NCBI GenBank assembly: GCA_964530825.1
Contig: CAZHCA010000013.1
Location: 62,001-126,000 of the forward strand
DNA from: CAZHCA01 sp964530825
Lineage (GTDB): Bacteria; Bacteroidota; Bacteroidia; Chitinophagales; Saprospiraceae
DNA: 64,000 bases
Direction: 5' to 3'
The notes beneath the pieces are model-generated. The model was given only the letters and a program-made list of their open reading frames with translations, did not search any database and was not told the DNA's origin. Below, one piece after another: positions 10,705 to 18,012 of this stretch; position 1 is the first letter of the stretch; every line of letters starts with the position of its first letter. Made by a program: the position numbers and the translations under genes.

Positions 10705-10739
10705 TAAAAAAGGGCAGGGAGTTCGCATTCCCCACCCTT
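10705..10739 (-). terminator. Probable terminator after the coiled-coil protein gene
   Basis: On the minus strand AAGGGTGGGGA pairs with TCCCTGCCCTT (two G-U pairs, one internal mismatch nearby) and is followed by a run of six T. It lies just past the stop at 10760 and before the SprB-repeat gene, so the two genes are probably transcribed separately. Confidence 0.6.
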
Positions 10740-10759
10740 CGATCTACTGAAAATCATCA

Positions 10760-11458
10760 TTATTTTCGGCTGCTAGTAGCATTCTCGGCCGTTTTCACGG
10801 CCTGCTGTCGCTGATTGACCATTTGTTCAGCTTTAGCAATAGCTTGTTCTTTTTCAGACAGTTTTGCGCGAAGATCTTCGTTATCTTCACGTAGGTCTTC
10901 GATGTCTTTTTTGTTATCCTCAATATTGTCTTTCAGGTCTGATCTTTCATCTCTCAGGTCAGAAAGGCGGTCTTTGGTTTCGGATAGTTGTTTTTGGTAG
11001 TACTGAGGTAAAAACTGACTCAGAAAACGACGAGTTATAGTCTCCATCGTGCCGTACATGTCTGGATATTCTTTTGGCTCAACGTAAATATCATATCCTA
11101 ACGACACGAAAACATTCATTTCCGTGCGGCCATCGTTTTCCACAACATGCGTATAAAAATTCAATTCTTTGTCAGATAATGCCTTCATCTGTACTTTTTC
11201 AGCACTCATCAGATCCTTATTGGACAAAAAACCAATACCTTTTAATTTGACGTTGAATTCATCCTTTATAAAGTCTTTCCAGGCTTCCTTCACCGGATCC
11301 GGCTTAGGATCCAGACGGACTTGCAGCGTCGGCCGTTCTTTTTCATCGTGTACGAATTGCCCGCGATTCATTGAATAGTCCTGCGCGTAACCCGGCATCA
11401 CGAGAATCATAACAAACAATCCAGCAGAAATAATCATAGCTAAACTCCTCAAAATCAT
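10760..11458 (-). CDS. Secreted protein with C-terminal coiled coil, function unknown
   Basis: A 232-residue protein from the ATG at 11458, which begins a good signal peptide (residues 1-26, ending PGYAQ); the frame extends upstream to 11506 without a convincing start. Residues ~27-145 are a mixed, apparently globular region of unknown fold. Residues ~150-225 are a highly charged heptad-like coiled coil rich in Lys, Glu and Asp (repeating LxDLRDERSDLKDNIEDN type pattern). It is the gene immediately upstream of the SprB/OmpA gene and on the same strand, but a terminator candidate separates them. I do not recognise the family; a periplasmic or envelope spacer is plausible. Confidence 0.7.
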   Translation of the reverse strand: MILRSLAMIISAGLFVMILVMPGYAQDYSMNRGQFVHDEKERPTLQVRLDPKPDPVKEAWKDFIKDEFNVKLKGIGFLSNKDLMSAEKVQMKALSDKELNFYTHVVENDGRTEMNVFVSLGYDIYVEPKEYPDMYGTMETITRRFLSQFLPQYYQKQLSETKDRLSDLRDERSDLKDNIEDNKKDIEDLREDNEDLRAKLSEKEQAIAKAEQMVNQRQQAVKTAENATSSRK

Positions 11459-11558
11459 ATCGTTTATTTTCTTTTGCAACGAAATTGAAAAGAGGATGTT
11501 CGCCAAGAAAAGGCCTGTTCTAACCTGTGCCTAAAACTGGCAGCGCCACTAAAGGATG

Positions 11559-12047
11559 TTATGCATTTTCGGTATACTGTCCTGATTTATTTTTGGAAAG
11601 GCGAGGGAGGCGCTTGCGCCAGCTATCGGGCACATGCTCTACGTGCGGCTTTATGCTCTGTACAGCTCGCAGCACATCTACGCGGCTTATTTGCCCTACC
11701 AGCTTGCCGTTTTCCATAACTGGGAGTCGTTTTTTCCCCGATTGTACAAACTCGTAGGCTGCATCCAGGATCGTTTTGTCTGCGTTGATGGTAATGACTT
11801 TACTCGACATAAAATCGCCGACCGTGCCTTTATCTTCGGGCTCTTTGTTGTAGGGACCGTTGGTAAGGATCTGTAAGCAGTCGACCTCCGATAGCATCCC
11901 CACCAGGTTGCCTTTGTCATCTACAACCGGGGCACCGGAAATCTTGCGCTTGAGCATAGTATTGATGGCTTGGAAAATCTCCGTTTCCGGGTGAAAGGTA
12001 ACCAATTTAGTCGCCATATAGCGGGTTACCGAAGGATACGTACTCAT
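11559..12047 (-). CDS. Twin CBS-domain protein
   Basis: A 162-residue soluble protein made almost entirely of two CBS domains (about residues 8-62 and 76-132), each with the typical ending (SGAPVVDDKGNLVGMLSEVD and KRLPVMENGKLVGQISRVD). Such pairs form a Bateman module that usually binds adenine nucleotides and acts as an energy-state sensor. No catalytic or membrane domain is attached. The last ~30 residues are basic (WRKRLPRLSKNK). It is divergent from the CHAT/STAND gene with 194 bases between the starts. A functional link to that ATPase is possible but unproven; free-standing CBS pairs are common in Bacteroidota. Confidence 0.88.
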   Translation of the reverse strand: MSTYPSVTRYMATKLVTFHPETEIFQAINTMLKRKISGAPVVDDKGNLVGMLSEVDCLQILTNGPYNKEPEDKGTVGDFMSSKVITINADKTILDAAYEFVQSGKKRLPVMENGKLVGQISRVDVLRAVQSIKPHVEHVPDSWRKRLPRLSKNKSGQYTENA

Positions 12048-12241
12048 AAAATTTATTTTTTACTGAACCTTCATTATACTTATTTATTTGGATTAAAGCT
12101 AATTTATCACAACTTTATTTTCAAAAGAAAAACTATGTCGGGGGCCTTATACCGAGCAAGTGGCAGGCGCCGCCGGGAATTAACGTATATCTCCAGGCAA
12201 CATATAATAAAGTTGTATTTTACGATTCAAACACCTGGCCC

Positions 12242-15200
12242 ATGCCTGCCTTAACGATCATAACTGCCATTGCAAGCCGGCGTGATCGAGCCGCCGAGCA
12301 CCTGGTCGAAGTCGGCTACGAACTCGATGCCATTCGCGATGCCCTCCAGCCAGCAATCCGCGAGGGCATCCTCGAATTAGTGGCCATCAATGCCATCACT
12401 GCTGAGAAACTCGTACGGGCTTTTCAGGAAGCCTCCTCGCCCGTGGTCGGCTTTCATTTTGCAGGACATACTACTGAACTGGGACTCTTGTTGAGTGAAG
12501 GGACTGCGGGCGGCCAACCGCTAGCTAATTTTTTGCGCCAGCAGGCCGCACTTACCTTCGTATTTTTAAACGGTTGCGGATCAAGCGCCCACGTAGAGAA
12601 AATGCACGCAGCCGGTGTACCGGTAGTTATCGCGACCAGTGAGGTCATCCCGGACCAGGAGGCCATGGAGGTTGCACGTCATTTTTATACGGCCCTGGGC
12701 CAGGGCAAAGACTTGGCTACTGCCTTTGACCGCCATACATCGATTCGAAAGCTTGAGGGGAAAACGGGCTTGGAAGTCACGCGCGGCGTTGCCCTCCCCA
12801 GTGCAGAAGGATACCGGGAGTTCCCTTGGCGAATGGCTTACGCCGAAGGGCAAAAAGACAAAGCGGGTTGGAGCCTGGGACAGGCTGCTCGCCGTCCGCT
12901 TTTTGGGCTGCCCGATATTCCCATCAAATACGATCTGCCCGTTCAGCCATTCCATTACCTAGAACGGTATAATCGTCGCTATGCCCGACTCTTTTTTGGC
13001 CGGGCTTACGAAATCCGCGACCTCTACAGGAAAATCACTGCTCCCGGGCTGCCTTCAGTCCTGCTGTTTTACGGGCAGTCAGGGGTCGGCAAATCATCTT
13101 TGTTGGAAGCGGGTGTACTGCCGCGCCTGGAGGCAACTTACGAAACGGCCTACCTGAGGCGCGATGCCCAGGCCGGACTACCCCGGTCTGTGCTGCAATT
13201 ACTGGAGTGCGAGAACAGAAATGAGCTACGCGCCTGCTGGAAAGACCGGGAACAAGCCTCGGGGAAACCCCTGCTACTGATCCTCGATCAGCTAGAAGAG
13301 ATGTATACTCAACCTCTATCCTCCGGTCCCCATACTGAAATTGAAGAACTGTTGGGGTTGCTATTGACCGTATTCGAACGCGTCGACCTGAAGCCAAAGG
13401 GCCGCGTACTGCTTTCCTTCCGCAAAGAGTTCTATGCCGAAATCACCGAAGCCCTAGGTGACCGCCTGGCAGCCTCGGCTACTTTTCTGCAACCGCTGAG
13501 CAAGGCCGGCATCGAAGAAGCTGTGACCGCTCTTCAAGACCAACCCGACTTGCACCAGCAATACGGTCTTACGGTCGAACCAGAATTGCCGAACATGATC
13601 GCCGACAACCTACTCGACGACCCGAAATCTCCGGTAGCACCCTTGCTGCAAGTCCTACTCACTGATATGTGGCGGGAAGCACACCAGAAAAACCCCGAGT
13701 CACCAGTGTTTACGGTAGCGCAATACCGCGAACTTCAGCGTTCGGGCATTAAATTGCACGACTTCGCCCAGGATCGATTGCGGGAGGTCGAATCGGAGTT
13801 TCCCCTAGCCGCGCGGTCGGGATTATTACTGGCTGTTCTGCATGCTTTCACCACCCCGGAAGGCACAGCCCGGCAACAGACCCCCGGAGAGATCGAAGCC
13901 CATTTCGGACACACCGGACAGGAATTGAAACAGCTTTTGCGATCGCTACAAAACCACTATCTCCTGGCCGAGATCGTACAGGCGGAAGGCGCCTCCTTTC
14001 GCCTGGTGCACGACACCCTCGCGCCGGTCGTACGACGATTGTATAACCAGTCCGAACAGCCCGGTCAGCGGGCCCAGCGCATCCTGGAAAGCGCTGTATT
14101 GCCCAGTGATCCCGACCACAAAACGGCCTATTTTAACGAACAGCAATTGCTTTTTTTAGAGGCCGGAAAAAACGGCATGCGTAAATGGGCTGACCAGGAA
14201 GCCAAGGTGATTAGAACAAGTAAAAAGATCCTGCGGCAGCGCAAGCGGCGCGAAAGATTAGCCATACGTATCCTCTGGGGTGCCGTCGCGGCCGTAGCGC
14301 TGCTGCTCGTTGGTTTTTTGCTAATCAACGTTCAACGACAGCAGGAACTGCAGAGTGACCTGTTGGAGACACAATCTGAAAATGCGCTGCCGACCAATCC
14401 CACCCAGGCTTACGACCTCCTGGAGGCTTCACTGGCCAAGAAACCCAACTACAAACGCGAAGCAAAACTGGCTAAGCTAGCCGAGATTGCACGGGAAAAT
14501 TTGCGCTTCGAAGTAGCCTACACTTTTTCAGACAGCAATACCGTAGTCGATCAGGGAGCAGTCAGTCTAAAAGGTAACTACTTGGCCCTGACGCGTAGCA
14601 TCCCAGCTACTGGCGGCAGTGAATTGCATGTTTTTTCCACTGACGGCCTGGCAGACGGACCGGTGTATACCGATCGACTCAGCAGTACTATTTTTCACCT
14701 GGCATTTTATGAGAATGGCCTTTATGGGGGCGGAAAAGACCGGCAGATCCACATCTGGAAACCGGAAGGGGAATTGATCGCCCGCACTGCGCACGAACCC
14801 GAAAAGAGCTTTGCTTCGGTGGTTGGACTCTCCCAATTTGGGCTTGCCGCCACCTTAACGGATTTTACCGACGGCAGGCGGCAAATTGAGATCCACGATG
14901 TGCGAAAGGACTCGGTCATGACTCGCCTGCGTCCAACCGCATCGGTGGAAGTCATCCAGTACCTGCCTAAGTTAGGGCGCCTGATGGCTGGCTTAGATGA
15001 CGGAAAAATTTTGTTGTTCGATCCCGTGAGCCGGAGTCAAAGCCTGATCTCCTCCCGGGTCGGGCCGGTGCGCATCATTCAACCAATTCCTCAAAACGAA
15101 GCTTTTGTACTGTATGGACGGGGAAAGGACAGCTTATTGGTGGCCCGTCTTGAACAAGGGGTGATCGTTCCGCAGGAATACCTCCCGATGCGCGATACAA

Positions 15201-16318
15201 CTGTGCAGAGCTTCCGGTTTTCCGCTAGCGGCCGCTTTCTCCTGGTTTTGCATACCGATAACCGGATCGACCTGTGGCGATGGACCGACCGCCAGTTGCT
15301 GCACCGGCTTAAAGGCCACCCGGCTGCAGTAGTAGCCGCCGGTTTTGGTCCCGCAGAAAAGACCGTTTTGTCTATTGACAAACGTGGCCACATTTATCGT
15401 TGGCCGCTGCCGCCATTACATCCGGATACCCTGCTGGAGGATAGCAGTTATTTGAACAACGTTTTGCTTACGCCCAATACTCAATTCTTGACGACCGATG
15501 TGCTCGGAAGGCTCCAGTTGCGATCACTCGACAACCAAATCCTGCAAACCTACCCTGGCCACGACCGAAAGATATCGGCACTAGCTTATGCAGCAGGTCG
15601 TGTATTGTCTGGCGATGGATCCGGCAAGGTTGGTACCTGGCAGAACGGCCAAGACTCCTCCGGCTCCATTTCGCAGCGGCACCAAGAAGCGGTAACTGTA
15701 GTAGCCCTGGATAAAACTGGTTGGCAGGCGTCGGCTAGCCCGAATAAGAAAGTCTACGTGCAAGCGCCGAATACCGAACAACCCGTATCGCTTCCGCACG
15801 ATAACCGGGTGGTCGGGCTAGCATTCCGGGGTGACCCGCCCGAATTGCTCACCTTCGACGAGACCGGTCAGGTTCAAGTTTGGGATCCAAAAACTAGAAA
15901 AGTAAATAGAAAATTCTCCCTAAGCGAAGGACTGCGTTTCGACCGGATGGCCTTCAACGCACCAGCGGACATCCTTGCCGCCCTAGGATATGACAGCCAG
16001 GATCACGCTATACTGATCCTGTTCGATCCTGGAGGGCGATCGATCCGGCGCCGGACTTTGCCACCGGACGGCAATTACCGGCTCCTTCGGGCATGCCCCG
16101 ACCGCCCCGCCTTGCCATTTGCCATTTGGCATACAGATAAAGGCGTCTACTTTATCGATCCTCAAGGATATGCTACCACGCTGATCCAACCGCTCCGGAC
16201 CGGGAGCAGATTGATTGATCTGTCGCAAAACGGCGGGCAATTGGTCATGGTAAGTCATCAGGATGCTTCAACCATTCTGCAGTTGTGGGCGCCGCCTGCC
16301 CCTCCTGCCATTAAGTAA
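12242..16318 (+). CDS. CHAT protease - STAND NTPase - transmembrane - WD40 protein
   Basis: A 1358-residue multidomain protein. Residues ~5-195 are a CHAT (caspase-like) peptidase domain: VVGFHFAGHTTELG gives the candidate catalytic His76 and VFLNGCGSSAH the catalytic Cys112, with strand spacing usual for the family. FFGRAYEIRDL opens a STAND NTPase of the nSTAND1 type; Walker A is GQSGVGKSS (278-286) and Walker B LLLILDQLEE (344-353). A basic stretch (RQRKRRER) precedes one transmembrane helix at ~675-697, and the remainder (~740-1350) is a WD40-like beta-propeller with blades such as GHPAAVVAAGFG and GTGQVQVWD-like endings. The layout is sensor (propeller), switch (NTPase), effector (protease), as in bacterial NLR-like and programmed-cell-death proteins. 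The target and trigger are unknown. No recognisable substrate or adaptor gene flanks it. Confidence 0.85.
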   Translation: MPALTIITAIASRRDRAAEHLVEVGYELDAIRDALQPAIREGILELVAINAITAEKLVRAFQEASSPVVGFHFAGHTTELGLLLSEGTAGGQPLANFLRQQAALTFVFLNGCGSSAHVEKMHAAGVPVVIATSEVIPDQEAMEVARHFYTALGQGKDLATAFDRHTSIRKLEGKTGLEVTRGVALPSAEGYREFPWRMAYAEGQKDKAGWSLGQAARRPLFGLPDIPIKYDLPVQPFHYLERYNRRYARLFFGRAYEIRDLYRKITAPGLPSVLLFYGQSGVGKSSLLEAGVLPRLEATYETAYLRRDAQAGLPRSVLQLLECENRNELRACWKDREQASGKPLLLILDQLEEMYTQPLSSGPHTEIEELLGLLLTVFERVDLKPKGRVLLSFRKEFYAEITEALGDRLAASATFLQPLSKAGIEEAVTALQDQPDLHQQYGLTVEPELPNMIADNLLDDPKSPVAPLLQVLLTDMWREAHQKNPESPVFTVAQYRELQRSGIKLHDFAQDRLREVESEFPLAARSGLLLAVLHAFTTPEGTARQQTPGEIEAHFGHTGQELKQLLRSLQNHYLLAEIVQAEGASFRLVHDTLAPVVRRLYNQSEQPGQRAQRILESAVLPSDPDHKTAYFNEQQLLFLEAGKNGMRKWADQEAKVIRTSKKILRQRKRRERLAIRILWGAVAAVALLLVGFLLINVQRQQELQSDLLETQSENALPTNPTQAYDLLEASLAKKPNYKREAKLAKLAEIARENLRFEVAYTFSDSNTVVDQGAVSLKGNYLALTRSIPATGGSELHVFSTDGLADGPVYTDRLSSTIFHLAFYENGLYGGGKDRQIHIWKPEGELIARTAHEPEKSFASVVGLSQFGLAATLTDFTDGRRQIEIHDVRKDSVMTRLRPTASVEVIQYLPKLGRLMAGLDDGKILLFDPVSRSQSLISSRVGPVRIIQPIPQNEAFVLYGRGKDSLLVARLEQGVIVPQEYLPMRDTTVQSFRFSASGRFLLVLHTDNRIDLWRWTDRQLLHRLKGHPAAVVAAGFGPAEKTVLSIDKRGHIYRWPLPPLHPDTLLEDSSYLNNVLLTPNTQFLTTDVLGRLQLRSLDNQILQTYPGHDRKISALAYAAGRVLSGDGSGKVGTWQNGQDSSGSISQRHQEAVTVVALDKTGWQASASPNKKVYVQAPNTEQPVSLPHDNRVVGLAFRGDPPELLTFDETGQVQVWDPKTRKVNRKFSLSEGLRFDRMAFNAPADILAALGYDSQDHAILILFDPGGRSIRRRTLPPDGNYRLLRACPDRPALPFAIWHTDKGVYFIDPQGYATTLIQPLRTGSRLIDLSQNGGQLVMVSHQDASTILQLWAPPAPPAIK

Positions 16319-16695
16319 CCAGGAAATAGCCTAAAGATGCTTCTGCCGCCTCGAGCAATCGACACGCTTACAACAATTCGCACAAAGTGCCGCGAATGCC
16401 CTCTTCTCCATCTGACCCGGATTATGCAATGAATTAATCTACTGCGAAGCCAAACTGCCCGCCATTATTGGGCGTCCTCGTCAGTCGATGCTCACCGTAT
16501 CTGAGGTTACGCCTGCGCGTCTTCTTCCTGCGGGAGCCCAAGCCTGGCAACCATTTTGGCTTCTTGCGACGAAGACCCCATGCATAATCCGGGCTAAAAA
16601 AGTGACCTCAAAAAACACGGAAGCAATGTTCCGTCCGCTTGAAAATTACAATCGCTTAGACCAAAAAGTAAAACCCGAACCAGTGCATCGGTTTT
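16319..16695. other. Gene-free stretch after the CHAT gene
   Basis: About 380 bases between the CHAT gene stop and the lipoprotein relic. Apart from the inverted repeat at 16416-16593 I see no credible coding frame, RNA or regulatory element. The frames present are broken and have no recognisable protein pattern. Confidence 0.5.
16416..16593. repeat. Imperfect inverted repeat (39-base arms, 178-base span)
   Basis: CCCGGATTATGCA at 16416-16428 is exactly complementary to 16581-16593, and GAAGCCAAA at 16446-16454 to 16555-16563 with the same symmetry axis, so these are arms of a single inverted repeat. It lies in the gene-poor tract between the CHAT gene and the decayed cassette. It could be a remnant of a small mobile element; no transposase or target duplication is seen. 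Confidence 0.5.
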
Positions 16696-16949
16696 TATCC
16701 AGTTATTTGAAGCAGCCGGTAAGGCTTCTCCCAGAATGATGGTTTTTCACTCAGGATTGCAGAATCTACCGCCTGAGAAAAATATACGGTTAGATTTAGA
16801 GCTCCGTCAGGCATCTCCTCGACCTGTACCGTGCCAATGTACAACCTGGACGACTCCTCAGTCATTCCGTAAGGCTTTAGATCCGCGCATTAACACCCGG
16901 CCAGGACAAACGCAAGAGCGAGCAGCACCGTAAAAATCGGGGCTTTCAT
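16696..16949 (-). pseudogene. Decayed lipoprotein gene (paralogue of 17542-18003)
   Basis: Reading from ATG 16949 gives a clean lipoprotein leader MKAPIFTVLLALAFVLAGC, immediately followed by an in-frame TAA (16892-16890). The same frame then continues without further stops for ~65 codons, and LNLTVYFSQAVDSAILS aligns with FLAIRFTQPVDTSSIS of the intact lipoprotein at 17542. The frame stops again near 16696, well short of the intact length. Position 11 bases after the relic of the upstream gene mirrors the spacing in the intact pair. It is therefore a nonsense-mutated, truncated duplicate. Confidence 0.7.
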
Positions 16950-16960
16950 AGTGATGGAAT

Positions 16961-17440
16961 TTAGTGTAAGAAGAATAATTTGAACCGCAGGTAAATATCG
17001 ATCTGATCAATCCCAGGCATTGGTTGCAGTACGACCTATTTTCCGTTATTGCTAACAGAAACCCCGCACGTACCCCTTAGTATACTATCCACGGACGCCA
17101 TCCTCTTTTTTACTGAGCAGCAACTCACTCCGGGCGCTGGTATTCAGACAGACCAGGCTATCGCCGCCCAGTTGAGTATTTCCCGGGCAGGAGGTACAGG
17201 CGTTTGTGACCTAAAGAGTCCAGCAATGCTGTTGATGCTCACGAGTAAATAGAGGAAAGTGTTATGCGTACGTTGTAATCTCCAGTCGCCCGGAAGTGAT
17301 GTGATATTTTTGTTAATTTAGAAAAGGCAAAGGGGCCGGCCCCTAATTTCCAGAAATGCTCCCAGTATGGTTCATTCTTTGCCTTGGCCGGTTTCGGCAA
17401 ATTCGATGCGCCGACTAAATAGAAGACAGACGATGGGCCA
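16961..17440 (-). pseudogene. Internally deleted relic of the PKD/beta-barrel gene (paralogue of 18013-20175)
   Basis: The segment 17430-17240 encodes AKAKNEPYWEHFWKLGAGPF and a following VRITLSSIYS, which match the intact PKD region (AKSQNEPYWQYFWEFGDGNY, VRVSLTPYYS). Further on, SLVCLNTSARSELL matches QLVYVNTNAAGELI, but only after a stop codon. At 17035-16961 the frame encodes PGIDQIDIYLRFKLFFLH and a stop, matching the intact C terminus (NQADLYLRLKLFSRR). Roughly 550 codons between these parts are missing. Two ends of one gene are thus preserved in order and orientation with a large internal deletion and at least one stop. Confidence 0.78.
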
Positions 17441-17541
17441 TGTGTTGTAATGCCATGCCGTAGCGATAATCTTTGCGCTTTATTAAGCCATACCTGCCGA
17501 TCTTGCAGCACAAGCTACCTCGGTCCGACGGCACCCCTCAA

Positions 17542-18003
17542 TCAAAAAACCAGAAAATCCAAGGTCTCTTCGTAGTCACCGCCCTCAATGCCATCACCAT
17601 CACCATCCAGGCCGAAACCGAATACATCCCGGATCCCGGCCGGTCCGCCGATTAAGCGGATATCGATTGTACATTCCGTACTGTTATTCGCATCAATAGT
17701 AACGCATCGGGTATAGTTTTCTAATTCCAGGAAAGCCAGCTCAAGTTGATCGAACCACTGAACCGAACCCACAATCGATGCGCCGTCGATAATCAGAGTA
17801 GCGGCGCTAATGGAGCTGGTATCCACTGGTTGCGTAAATCTAATGGCCAGAAAGGGTTCATCGATATTGACATCTTCTACGGTGAAAACGGTCTGGCGGG
17901 GCGCTTGCAACAGTTCTGGGTCTAGTGGCGCCAGCTCTTCGCATTCGCAGGTAGTAAGGAACACAGCGATAACCGACAAAAGAATATAGTTACTTTTCAT
18001 CAT
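17542..18003 (-). CDS. Lipoprotein with Ig-like (Big_5/SbsA-type) domain
   Basis: A 153-residue protein with a short leader (MMKSNYILLSVIAVFLTTC) whose lipobox is FLTTC; either of the two initial Met codons could start it. After an ELAPLDPELL linker, residues ~38-110 (LAIRFTQPVDTSSISAATLII) resemble the Ig-like domain often found near the start of Bacteroidota surface lipoproteins. The C terminus contains an acidic calcium-site-like loop (GLDGDGDGIEGGD). Its start is 9 bases after the stop of the PKD/barrel gene, so the two are co-transcribed, and a decayed copy of the same pair lies just downstream. Specific function not recognised. Confidence 0.75.
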   Translation of the reverse strand: MMKSNYILLSVIAVFLTTCECEELAPLDPELLQAPRQTVFTVEDVNIDEPFLAIRFTQPVDTSSISAATLIIDGASIVGSVQWFDQLELAFLELENYTRCVTIDANNSTECTIDIRLIGGPAGIRDVFGFGLDGDGDGIEGGDYEETLDFLVF

Positions 18004-18012
18004 TTATCCATT

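Noticed and set aside
6003..10735. SprB-repeat locus as two separate genes
   Set aside because: The break is the assembly gap; the repeat pattern continues across it and a 56-base fill rejoins the frames.
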